A stretch of DNA of 22,638 nucleotides from positions 1 to 22,638 of the forward strand of contig BBXU01002953.1 in NCBI GenBank assembly GCA_001598975.1. Direction: 5' to 3'. A program made the translations under genes and the position numbers. Of this stretch, positions 7,761 to 18,313 are shown in pieces. The notes beneath the pieces are model-generated. The model ran no database searches and was not told the DNA's origin. It saw nothing but the letters and a program-made list of their open reading frames with translations. This DNA is from Parachlorella kessleri. Taxonomy: Eukaryota > Chlorophyta > Trebouxiophyceae > Chlorellales > Chlorellaceae. Each line of letters opens with the position of its first letter. Positions within the stretch are counted from its first letter, which is position 1.

Positions 7761-10422
7761 ATGGGTGCCTCTGACTGCTGGCTGCTCCTCTTAGCAGCGT
7801 TGTGCTCGTTATGGGCTGCAGAAGGACACTCGGTTCTGACATGCGTTGGTGAGTGTCTGGCTGCCAGGTACCTAGTCTGGCTGAGACTGCAAGGTCTTTC
7901 CGCTGCCCTGCTCGGTCACTTGTGACACCTAGTTCCGGGTATGTCCATGTCTGCATGTACTGCTCTATGTCCATGTCTGCATGTACTGCTCGGCAGGGGC
8001 AGGCAAGGAGGCCGGGTGACTAGCAACCAACTAAGGCGAATGAGCAGCCTGCCAGTGACTGGTTGTGTAACTGTGCACGGCAATCACATTGTGCCTCCAA
8101 AAGGGCCTTAGCATTTCGTGAGGGTTCATGGCAGGTTTGCGACGAGGTTGCAGGAGATATGCAGCACTCAGTGAAGCACTGGAGTCCCTCTTTCTGCGCA
8201 GATATCCGCCCGCAGGGCGACCTGTGGGCCAGCCAGGCGGATGAGCCCTGCTTTGCAAGGCCAAGAGGCTACAAGCGCGCTGTGCTCAACAACGGTGACC
8301 TTGCCTGTCTGGTGTACAGGTGGGGATGCCCTGCAGCCCTGGCACCCCTTGGGGCCTTGCACCTGTTTTGGGCCTGGGAGGGTGGCCACTGTTTTCTTAC
8401 CTGAGCCGTTTCGCTTTTTCACCAAGCATGGTCATGGCAGCTAGGTGCTATTACTGAGTCTCTGCCACACAGATGTCCAGAAGGACCACACTGCATGGTG
8501 GTAGTGGCCTAGCGAGCGAGGGGCGAAGGTTCGCTGCAGATAGATGGTGGTGATCTACAACGAGCTGGCCACAGAGCTCCGGCAGATGCATACTGCGCAG
8601 GCCCGGCAATGGTGGGCATGCGCCAGGACAAGCTGCCGAGTTTGGCAACATCTGCCAACAGTTCTCAAGCTACAACAAGGGAGGGTTTGCGTGCGACCAG
8701 GACCTGCAGCGACGCACAGGTCAGCTGGGGGTTGGTCCCAAGTGCACATCTAAACTATGGGGCCGCCAACGGAAGCGACTCACCGGGCGTCTGTGATCCA
8801 ATGGGCTGCACACCGGCTGCTGGCTACTGCTTCCAGTGTCTCAAAACTCCAACCTTTGCACAGCCTGCTGGCTTGCAGTTCCCTTTGATGCCAACTATGA
8901 CTCACAAAGCTCCCCATATGCTGTGTACAAGCGGGGAAGGAGCGTGTGCCTGGAGTGGCCGTCCTATGGTCATGGGGAGGGGGTCCCTTCACCCACAAGG
9001 TGGGAGGGACCTGTATGTGCATGATAGATGAGTGAAGGTCCCATATCCATAGCCGGCACAAGTACCATAGAATCCTCACTACTCAATACCTAGCCGGGTT
9101 GAGATGCAGCTTCTGTAAAGGGTTCAAATGGCGCATTGCCTGAACCATGACTGATGGTCCCCCTCGCAGGTACGCCCTACAGCGTGGGATCCGTCTACAT
9201 CCTCGCCAGCAAGGCGCAGGCAGGCTCCGACCCTTCACAGCAAGACCTGTGGATCAGCGGCGCTGGCCAGCCCCTTGCTATGCTGCCCTACGACGACTGC
9301 TCGCCCGACCACAGCGCTGGCCAGGGCTTCCTGCAGCACAAGTACTACAACGACACAGGCCCGCTTGACAGGGCCAGGCCCTGCAGGTGCGGGATCTGAG
9401 GCTGGCTTACCTGTGGGGGAGTAGCAGCTTGAGATGAGACACCTGGGGACAAACGCACCAGTGGTTCCTTGCGCACAGGCCCTTTCCACCGTGCTGCGAA
9501 TCATCTGGCTCCTCTCTGTCTGCGGGGCATGCATAGCAAGACCTAGCAGCAGGGGTAGGACCATTTGTAGGGCCGCTGGCCTAGGGCTCACACACAAAGC
9601 ACAAAACTTGGAAGACTGCTGCTGTTGTGTGCGGACTGATTGCCAAGCGTTGTTGCCGTGCTCGAAGGGGATGCTTCACTATTCCAACAACCCTAGAGGA
9701 GGGCCTATGGGCGTTCCAGGTAGGCAGGCAGGCAGGAAGTTGTCGCCTGCACAGTGAGTGTGTTTTGTGCTGCAGGTCTACGCCAAGATAAATCGACGTC
9801 GGAGGCAAGGCAAGTCTTTTAGTTGGCTGTGTGCTGCAGTGGCTGTATGAGATGAACAAGGATGAGTGGTACTCTACCTGCTGGGATGCCGTCATCTCAG
9901 ACACAGGCAAGTGAAGCTGTCAGTTGCGTTTGGGAACTCTGGCCCTGCTGCGCCCCTCCTGCCACGATGTCCTAGCTGCCTCAAAGCGCGCCTAAGCGGC
10001 TGAGGCCTAACCGAGCACATCCACCTGATCCTCAACCTGCGCGTGCAAGCCTGCCCTCCCTTAAGGTGCGCAGGGGACAGCTACACCGCGCCGGCGGCCA
10101 ACCTCCCCGCCCCCAACCCTCGCTCAGACAGCCTTGGGGACGCTGGCATAGCAGCCACTTATGGCTGGAGTGCTGCGCCCCTGAATCAGGTGTGATTCAT
10201 GTCCCCTGGTACTGACTGCTGCGCTTGCAGGGCAGAGTTGCGGTGGGACTGGCTGCAGGTTGTACACTAAGTACACTGCCGCCTGCCACTGCCACTACAA
10301 TGTGTACACTGCCAACTGTCCAGGCTCTCGGGTGCTGTCCTGCTGTCTTGCAGGTCTCTTCCAGCCCCCCAAAGTGCCCCGCAGGCATGTCTGGCCAATT
10401 TTGCTCGCCAGGAGCTGGATGA
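7761..10422 (+). CDS. Secreted LPMO-like protein C1 (histidine-brace candidate)
   Basis: Nine exons: 7761-7848, 8202-8319, 8601-8719, 8879 to about 9016, 9170-9386, 9668-9719, 9840-9906, 10074-10189 and 10354-10422 (TGA), about 327 aa. Signal peptide residues 1-22 end AEG, leaving His23 as the mature N-terminus (HSVLTC). LEWPSYGHG gives the second candidate copper histidine. A W-x-Y...EWYSTCWDA segment resembles the last strand of LPMOs with its axial Tyr. Many cysteines suggest an extracellular disulfide-rich fold. The protein ends in a short tail with PKCPAGMSG. LPMOs oxidatively cleave polysaccharides; the substrate is unknown here. Intron 7 is GC-AG. Exon 4 is odd: the obvious donor (AAG|GTGGGA at 8999) breaks frame, and only a weaker T|GTGCAT at 9016 keeps it. 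The gene could be alternatively spliced or decaying. Family assignment is inference from motifs. Confidence 0.75.
7940..7991 (+). repeat. 26-bp direct tandem repeat, two perfect copies
   Basis: The unit starting TATGTCCATGTCTGCATG occupies 7940-7965 and is repeated without change at 7966-7991, inside intron 1 of C1. Perfect identity implies a recent replication slip. Confidence 0.92.
9907..10073 (+). other. GC-AG intron 7 of C1
   Basis: The donor is ACACAG|GCAAGT and the acceptor GCGCAG. The strong consensus around the C at donor position 2 is typical of genuine GC-AG introns. The same intron, phase 1, uses GC in C2 and C3. Confidence 0.85.
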
Positions 10423-11065
10423 GGCGGCCCACAAGCAGAACCAAAGCAGCATGACCCATGGAGAGAGACTCACTACTGTCCAAAGCTTTGTCGGACAGAC
10501 ACACAGAATGGGGATATGAGGACACAGGCCATGCCCTGGCACTCACCCAGTCTGAGGGCGGGTTTCTCTGTTTGGGGACAATATGTCGGTGTGTGTAGCT
10601 TAGGCTGTAAAGCATCACAGCCCAGTGGGCACGCTGCCGTCAGATAGAACCCAACAAGTCTGTGGCATTACTGTATAGTCTTTTTGTCTAAATAAGCAGC
10701 TGATGTAGCAACACCGACAAGAGGCGCAACCCAACTCTACTGCTGCTCCTACATGTTCCACTGGTGCAACTTGGGGGATGCTAGTACTTACAGTGAATTA
10801 AAGCCCACAAGGTAGCACCGTGGGGTGGCGGCTGGTGGCGGCGCCCATGGGTAAGGCGGGACTATGTGCCCCTTCATCGGGCAGCTCCCGGAACCCAATG
10901 ACCTGAGGGCAGCAGTGCACCCTTCTCGGCTTCGACTTTAAACAGGTGCCCCCGCGGCATCTGTGAGCTGTGCAAACACCTGGCTGTAGCTGGCTTGGTG
11001 CATTGCCCGTGGGACCAAGTCGAGCACATTTAGGCGGCTTCCTTCCCAGCTCCCAGGCAGCAGCC
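10423..11065. other. Intergenic region C1-C2
   Basis: About 640 bp with the presumed C1 3' UTR (TGTAA at 10606) and the C2 promoter. No ORF here shows protein features. No clear TATA box near a plausible start site. Confidence 0.5.
10606..10610 (+). terminator. Candidate polyadenylation signal TGTAA for C1
   Basis: TGTAA, the usual chlorophyte poly(A) motif, occurs 184 bp after the C1 stop codon. The match is short, so chance occurrence is possible. Confidence 0.45.
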
Positions 11066-13796
11066 ATGGGTGTCAAGGGTATCTTGAGCTGCTGGTCGCT
11101 TCTCCTGACGGTTCTGTGTGCACCATGGAGAGCAGCAGGGCACTCAGTCTTGACCTGTACAGGTGAGCCTGTGGACCAGGCCTCCAGCTGTCTGTGGGTG
11201 ATTGCCCCCAGGCCTGTCCATCAAGTGAAGTGCTTACTTGGGTGCTGTCTGGGCGAGGTGGTCAAGCCAGGGTAGAAGCAAGGCTGGAAGCTTTCTAGGT
11301 ACCAACGAGCATCCCCTGCTGTGGTGCATATGGTGGTATACCAGCTCCAACTTGCGTATTCTGAGCGTTTCACAGCAGGGATCGCCTTGTTCCAGTACCA
11401 GCATTGAAACTGCATGAGTGTTGCACGGCGCATCTTGCATGGGCTACATGCGGGGGCTGGCGCTAAGCTTCCCATATCCCTTCCGGCCCCTATGCAGATA
11501 TACGGCCGCAGGGAAGCCTCTTCTCCAGCAAAGCAGACGAGGCCTGCTACGCGCGCCCAAGGGGATACAAGCGTGCTGTCCTTGACGCCGGCAATGTGGC
11601 ATGCCTAGTATACAGGTGCGTGTGTGTGCCCTGCCAGCGGCATGATGCCCCTGCTGATAGGTGGTGGGCAGGCTAGGGCTGCTGATGTGCTATATGTTTC
11701 GCTTGGCCTGAGGGTCAGCGCGCCAACCTGGGTGCTGGGCAAAGCGCGCAAGAAGCAGGTGCAGGAGGACGTCGAGCTGGTTTGTAAGCAGTGGTCGCCC
11801 ACGGTGTTATGGAGTATATCATGGTGTGTATTTGCAGGCCTGGCAATGGGGGCCACGCAGCTGCGGAAGCGCCTGAGTACGGCAACGTTTGCCATCAGTT
11901 TTCCAGCTTCAACAAGGGAGGGTTCGCCTGCGACCAGGACGTTCAGCAGCGCACAGGTATGCCGCTGCTGGAATGTCGCGCGCCGCCCAGCTGCGATCAT
12001 GCAGGACAGTGAGCATTCAGTCGTTGTGGTGCGCAGAAGGCATTGCAATTTTAGGCTTGCCCCTGCTGGCTTCAAGGCCACTGCTGTGCATTTTGTGTTC
12101 CTTGCAGTCCCATTTGATGCCAATCACGACCCCAGCAGCTCGCCATACGCTGTCTACAAGCCGGGGAGGAGTGTGTGCGTGGAGTGGCCATCGTATGGAC
12201 ATGGCCAAGGCGTCCCCTCACCCAACAATCCAGAAGGTACTGGCGAGGTAGTAATTGTGAGCTTGGGGGCAGATAAGGGTTCATGACAGATACATGGCAT
12301 GGAGTCGGCCCATGATGCTGTCACAAGGTTGGCTGGCGGCAGCGGTGGGCAGTGAGATTGTGCAAAGCGCCGTACATGCTATGTAGTATGTGCTAGCGTC
12401 TTGCGTGAGAACCCGTCAAGCAAGCGTCAATCATGAGCAAGTCATGCTACAGCAGCCGTGCATGACCTCTGCTGCTTAAAACACTGAACACACGATCAGG
12501 CTGAGCATGCCATGCTCACAACTTGCTGCAGGCAACCCTAGTAGTGTGGGCCCTGTCTACATCCTAGCCAGCAAGGCGGAGAGTAGCGGGGACCCCACAC
12601 AGAAGGACTTCTGGCTCGACGGGGCCGGCCAGGCATTTGCGGTGCTTGCCTACGACCAGTGCTCGCCTGACCACAATGCTGGCCAGGGGTACCTGCAGCA
12701 CAGCTACTACAGTGATACTGCGCCTATCGACAGGGCCCGGCCCTGCAGGTACAGCTTTGCTGGAAGTTGTACCGCCCTGCATCTAGCCATTTACTAATAG
12801 ATCTACCAGTCCAACGCCATGTGGGTGCTGTTACTGTGTCCCATCAAGGGATTCAGGGATGGACAGTCCGCATTGGGGCTGGTGGAGCGCTGAAAGCAGT
12901 CCAGCGCGCGCTAGCATGGTTGCAGCATGGTCCTAGCAGCGCAGTGCGCACCATGAAGCTGTTGTGGTATGGCTGCTTTGCAGGGGCTGCTTCACTATTC
13001 CATGGAGCATGGACACGGGACTGTGGGTGTTCCAGGTAGGCAGCAGTCAGCAGCACCTGGTGCTGCAATGAAAGGCACCCCCATCCGCAAGCTGCCAAGT
13101 GCCTTATCCAGTGTTTGCAGTAGCTGCTGCCCCTGATATACACTGGAAGCTGTTGGTGCGCAGTGGCTGTACCAACAGAACAATGATGAGTGGTACTCTA
13201 CCTGCTGGGATGCCGTCGTCTCCAGCACAGGCAAGTACAAGGGCGACACACAGCAGGTAGTCAGCTGCAGAGTTGGGGGGAGGCGCTGCTGCTGACAGGC
13301 ACCTCACATACATGGCCCTTGCGCTGCACCTCTGTTAACCTTGCAACATCGTACATGCGCGTGTCTTAGTAGGATTGGCATGAGTGTAAGCTCTCTGCTG
13401 AAGTTCTGCAGGGGATAGCTACACTGCGCCCCCTGCCACGGTTGCCAGCCCAAACTCTCGCTCCTTCCCGGATGCTGGGGAGGGGGCGACTTATGGGTGG
13501 GCCGCGGCGCCTCTCAAGCAGGTAGACTCCTGCGCTGCCTTGCAGCCGCAATGTTGGTCCACAATGGTGTGATAAAACCGTCAGGGCCAGCTCGATGCGG
13601 CCAGCTGGCTAACTGTTGAGCCAAGCCCCAGCCAGCAGCCAGCATCCCTGTGATAACCCCGGGGTGTGGCCCCCCTGCGGCAACTGTGCCCAAGTCCCAC
13701 TCCCCTGCCGGTACCCTGCTGGTGCAGGTCTCTTCCAGCCCTCCAAAGTGCCCCGCAGGCATGTCCGGCGAGCTGTGCTCTGCAGGAGCAGGGTAG
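11066..13796 (+). CDS. Secreted LPMO-like protein C2 (histidine-brace candidate)
   Basis: Nine exons, all in phase: 11066-11162, 11498-11615, 11838-11956, 12108-12236, 12532-12748, 12984-13035, 13164-13230, 13412-13521 and 13728-13796 (TAG), 325 aa. The signal peptide (residues 1-25) ends AAG, exposing His26 in HSVLTC. VEWPSYGHG carries the second brace histidine candidate. A conserved CSPDHNAGQGYLQH block follows in exon 5, and a W-x-Y...EWYSTCWDA segment in exon 7 gives the axial Tyr candidate. The C-terminus is a short PKCPAGMSG tail. Internal exons 2, 3, 5, 6 and 7 equal those of C1 and C3 in length (118, 119, 217, 52, 67), which shows tandem duplication of a complete gene. Intron 7 is GC-AG. 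It is the most diverged of the three in exon 7. The cleanest gene model of the array. Confidence 0.82.
13231..13411 (+). other. GC-AG intron 7 of C2
   Basis: Donor AGCACAG|GCAAGT, acceptor TTCTGCAG. It joins codon halves to give Gly before DSYTAPP, the same junction as in C1 and C3. Confidence 0.85.
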
Positions 13797-14458
13797 AGCA
13801 CCTCACAAGCCTGCACATCATGCTAGACTTGGCATTGTAGTGACTAGTACTAGTGTCACATGTTTTCGACCGGTTCGGGCCCGCGGGATGGTCCCGGCAG
13901 GTTGGCTTGTGTGCAAGTGGTCAAGCCTGCATAGCTATACAGTTGTATTGCTTGGTATATGGACCCAGTCAGGGTCCTCCTGTGGTTATGATGAGGCACT
14001 AACACATGCCGCAACAATAACTGTCGTAATTCCATGGTGTAGTGTCGCTGCAAGCCTAACCGGTCAATAACACTTCTGCATGGAAGATGCCCGGGAATCC
14101 CTTGGGGATCGGCGCGTGCGGGGCCATGCATTATCACTGGGCATGGAGCGCGTTTGTCAGCAGCAGCCCATGCGAAAGTAGCAAGATATATCTGGAGTAG
14201 CACTGCTGTCCCCTGATAACAAGCAACAAGAGTGCCGAAGACGAGGCGGGTCCATAGGGCAGTGCTTGTTGTACTGCTTGGCACTGATACTTACACATCA
14301 TATCAGCAAGGTGGCCGTCAACGTCTCTAACTCTTCTCTTATAAGAGAAGCACTAATTAGTCTGCAGCACTCTGAAGGTCAAACCATCCACCGCCTCAGC
14401 ACCTCTCAGTGGCACCTGCAGGCAACTTCCTGGCCAGCTTGGAAGCCTCTTCAGCATC
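13797..14458. other. Intergenic region C2-C3
   Basis: About 660 bp. It contains ACTAGTACTAGT (13843-13854), a self-complementary 12-mer, and the 18-bp palindrome at 14333-14350. No TGTAA was seen after the C2 stop, so its poly(A) signal is unclear. No convincing gene. Confidence 0.5.
14333..14350. promoter_or_regulatory. 18-bp perfect palindrome with TATA-like core upstream of C3
   Basis: CTTCTCTTATAAGAGAAG equals its own reverse complement and has a TTATAA core, ending 108 bp before the C3 start codon. Position and core suit a TATA box or a dimeric factor site. The upstream regions of C1 and C2 show no equivalent. Confidence 0.45.
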
Positions 14459-17400
14459 ATGGGCAGCCGGGGCTCCTTGTCGTACCTCTTGATGTTGATT
14501 GGCATGTTTTCCTACGCTGACGGACACTCAGTAATGACGTGTGCAGGTGAGGGAAGGCCCTAGCAGGGTGCTGAGCTGTCCTGCACATAGGGCAGCAGTT
14601 TCGTAGCCTGCACTTGAACAGCTCTTCCCTACGCTGAGCCACCTACGCGCAGACAGCCGAGTTCTGACAGATCAGCTCTTCACTCCAGTGCAAGTGCTGT
14701 GCACCTTAGCAAAGTCACCATGGCGTGTTAGAGGCGCAGAAGCGGGAAAGCGTTAGCTGCCAGCATGCCCATGGTAAGGCGCATGTGATTGCCGGTGGTT
14801 GTCGAGGCCATGCTGGCCCCCTGCGCAGATATCCGCCCGCAGGGCGACCTCTGGTCCAGCAAGGCTGACGAGCCCTGCTATGCCCGCCCAAGGGGCTACA
14901 AGCGTGGTGTACTTGATAGCGGCACAGTGGCCTGCCTGGTGTACAGGTGAGCTCACCAGCTTGGACCATCCCCTTTGCCACTGAGATGCATATGGTAACG
15001 GTCAACCCTGTAGCTCTGGCTGCGCCGTCTCTAGGCTCGACAGCATTAGCGCACCCCCAGTTCTTGGACGGCTGCAGACTCACTAGCTAGCACCCTATAG
15101 GCAGGACTAGCAACCCTAAGGCAGACGGTCGGGCTTGCACTGGGGTTGTGCAGGCCTGGTAATGGCGGGCATGCGGCGGACCAGAAGCCCGAGTATGGCA
15201 ACATCTGCCCGCAGTTCTCCAGCTTTGGCAAGAACGGCTTTGCCTGCGACCAAGACTTGCAGCGGCGCACAGGTTGGCAGACTGCAAAAGAACCGACCGC
15301 TGCAGATGTGGCTCTTACTTGCTGTGTTCGTTGTGAGCAGTCACCAGCTTCAAGCATTTTGCGCTACCGTAATCTAACCCAAGCTTCCTTGCTGCTTCTA
15401 ACCTGTCAAAAGATTTGCCCTGGCTTGCAGTCCCCTTTGACGCGCAGTACGACTCCAGCACCCCATACGCTGTATACAAGCGCGGGCGGGGCGTTTGTGT
15501 GGAGTGGCCTTCGCTTGGCCACGGGGAGAGTGTCCCATCCCCCATATATCCTCAGGGTGAGTCCTGGGCTGGCTGTACCCATATCAGCTACGCAGCAGCC
15601 ACTCCAGTGCATCTGAGTGGTGTACTTTGAACTCCCCATGGGAGCAGCTTTAGCGCTGTGGCAAGTGGGTCTTTATGGCCTCTTCACGTGCTTGCATTGC
15701 TGCAATGCTCGGCGCATAGCTCTCTGTTACAAACTCTGTGGGGGAACTGCTGCTGTGACTTGCGGTTGCAGGGACGCCCTACTCTGTGGGCCCTGTCTAT
15801 ATCCTGGCCAGCAAGGCGCAATGGGACTCTGACCCCTCAGAGAAGGACTTCTGGAACGCGGGTGGCGGCAAGCCTTTCGCCACGCTGGCTTATGATGACT
15901 GCTCACCCGACCACAATGCCGGCCAGGGGTTCCTGCAGCACAGCTACTACAACGACACCGGGCCGCTTGACAGGGCCAGGCCCTGCAGGTACGCACTTGC
16001 ACCACCACCCGGCACCTGCAGGCAGACACGCTTCAGCCCGAGGTGCTGACTCGCCGGCTTGCCGTCCACTGCATACAGCTTGCACTGGCACCATGCGCTG
16101 GGCCGGTGGCATGGGCATGGGTCGGGGTTTATCGCAATAGACAAGAAAACCAGTTACAGTAGCCCAGCCTCGTCCTGCTTGAAGGATGGGTCCTAAGGTT
16201 GAACTGCAACCCGGGCTTGCCTGCAGGGGCTGTTTCACCATCCCGGCGAGCATGGAGCAGGGGCTGTGGGTGTTCCAGGTAAGCATAGCAAATAGCAGGA
16301 GGCGACCGGTGCGGTGGCTACAGAGCAAACCAAGCCCACTGTAGTGTCAAGCCCTGGTCCGGCTGCCACTGCGGCAGGTGGCTGTTGCGTCAGGCCAATG
16401 CCGCCATCTCGCCCCGGTTGCCATTGCCGCTGACAACAGCAGCAGTAGCGCCTTCCTCTGCCGCCGCTGCTAACCGTGTTTTTGCTAGTGTGCTGCAGTG
16501 GCTGTATGAGATGAACAAGGATGAGTGGTACACCACCTGCTGGGATGCCGTCATCTCGGACACAGGCAAGTTCAACTGGCCGGCAGGACAGTCAAGCTAT
16601 GACAGGCAGTCATGATCTTACAGTTGTTGCGACATGGGCTGCCGCCTTACGTCTGCCACGCCAGCACGTTTGTGCATCGAGACCGTCGACGGCATGACGC
16701 CCGAGGGACCCAACGCTTGCACAATAATTTTTTTCGGCGGAGCTTCCTCATGCCGGCTGCCTGCGATGCAGGGGACAGCTACACTGCGCCGCCGGCCAAA
16801 GTGCCCAGCCCGCACCCTCGCTCAGGCAGCCTGGGGAGTGCTGGTACCGGGTCCACATATGGCTGGAGCGCAGCTCCCCTGAACCAGGTAACCGTTTTAA
16901 GGCAGCACGCCTGGAAAAAATCCAACTGGGCTGGACGCCCAGTACTCTGTAGTAAGCAAGCAACAGGTCCTGCTTGTCACCGGATGGCTCCCGCGTTCCT
17001 GTACAGGAGGGTACACATAGGAACAGAAAGATCAGAATGTGGGGACATGTCTGTGTCTGTGGTACGCGGCCAGCCCTCTCACCTTGCCAGCAGGCTAGTC
17101 TCTCTCCAATGCAGTTGTGCAACTGTGAAAAGCTTAACCCAGGACCCAGTGTACCACCTGCTGCATCGAATCCAGGTCTCTTCCAGCCTGCCGAAGTGCC
17201 CGGCAGGCATGTCAGGCCCGCTGTGTACGCCAAGCTCAGCAGGGGCGGGAACCCCGCCCAGCCTTGGCAGGAGCTTCGGCCCTCCAAGCCCCAGCCCGGC
17301 CGGCGCGACTTCCGCCGGCCCTACCCCAGTCGTCTCCCTACTTCCCAGCTCGAACTCTCCCTCCGGAGGGCCCTCCCCTGCTGCATCCCCACCTGCCCCT

Positions 17401-18313
17401 GGCAGCAGCCTAAGTGGGTGGGGCCAGGGGCAGATCTCAGCCACCGGCAGCACTGTGAGGCCCCCCGGGGCCTCGCTGAGGGCCCCACAGATCGCTGGGT
17501 ATGAGGTAGTGCAGGGACAGGAGCTGCACGGCTTGTATGACTACTCCTGCCCAGGTGAGAAGGCGTGCACACCGCCATGCTCATGTGATGTGCTGGGCAG
17601 CGCTGTGCTTCGCTGGTTTACTGGTGCGGATGACAGGGAGTGTTGTTGGAGAGATATACTGATAGGGCTGGATGCTAGTACGCTCCTGGGTCGTGCCTGA
17701 GCAGCGTTGTGCCTGGGTCCTGCCCACCCATCGTGCCCACCGTGTCCTGCCTACTGCTGTGCGTCCAGTGGATTTGAGTTGCATTGCCGGAGGGCTGCCG
17801 CCCACCGCCCTGGGTCAGACGTGTTACAACTCCAAACTTCCATGCACAGCGCAGCCCCTCCACTCCTCTGAGGCTGCAGGGTCCATCTCAACGCTTACTG
17901 GCCAGGAGTGCCAGCACGATGGGCAGATCGAGCAGCTCATCCCTCTTTGCAATGCCGACCCCAACTGCCAGGTAGGCAACACAGGGGCAAGGCTGCTTGG
18001 TGGCTGGGTAGGTGAGTCATCAGACGTACTTGCCACACTGGCCAAGTGCTGAAGCCTGTTCCTGGTGTCGGGCGCTTAGCACGCTGCGCTGTGCTCATCA
18101 CCGTCCTTCCAAAGATCGTTCAGTGTGACGAAGTTTGTATCTTGCTGCCTACAGGTGATTGCCTGGTACCAGTTTGGCAGCGGCGGCCGCACCACTCCCA
18201 CAGCATGGTTCAAGGGAGGCCCTACCCCACAAGATGTGCATGCCTTCTCGACCCCGCCCAACCCGGATGCCGTGTTGTACATCAAGCAAGAGGTCACCAA
18301 GTTTGCTGGGTGA
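14459..18313 (+). CDS. Secreted LPMO-like protein C3 with C-terminal linker and PAN/Apple-like domain
   Basis: Eleven exons, all in phase: 14459-14546, 14829-14946, 15154-15272, 15431-15556, 15772-15988, 16227-16278, 16499-16565, 16772-16887, 17176-17554, 17793-17971 and 18155-18313 (TGA), 539 aa. The signal peptide (residues 1-22) ends ADG, then His23 (HSVMTC). His139 lies in VEWPSLGHG, a second histidine pair in CSPDHNAGQGFLQH (198, 207), and Tyr251 in EWYTTCWDA. Residues about 23-262 are therefore an LPMO-sized catalytic candidate. After PKCPAGMSG, where C1 and C2 stop, exon 9 continues into a Pro/Ser/Gly linker of about 90 residues. A domain then starts GYEVVQGQELHG and contains LCNADPNC, resembling PAN/Apple-type modules of algal extracellular proteins, perhaps for carbohydrate or protein binding. 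The exon 10 acceptor (GGAG, 17792) is chosen by phase. Confidence 0.8.
16566..16771 (+). other. GC-AG intron 7 of C3
   Basis: Donor GACACAG|GCAAGT, acceptor GATGCAG. Same position and phase as in C1 and C2. Confidence 0.85.

Noticed and set aside
15658..16328. Overlapping ORFs of 160 (plus) and 141 (minus) codons in C3
   Set aside because: Both are out-of-frame or antisense readings of exon 5 and its introns; the true frame is fixed by C1 and C2.
16612..17700. Continuous 362-codon plus-strand ORF spanning C3 exons 8-9
   Set aside because: It includes the correct frame of exon 9 but reads straight through intron sequence before and after. Splice sites shared with C1 and C2 show it is not one exon.
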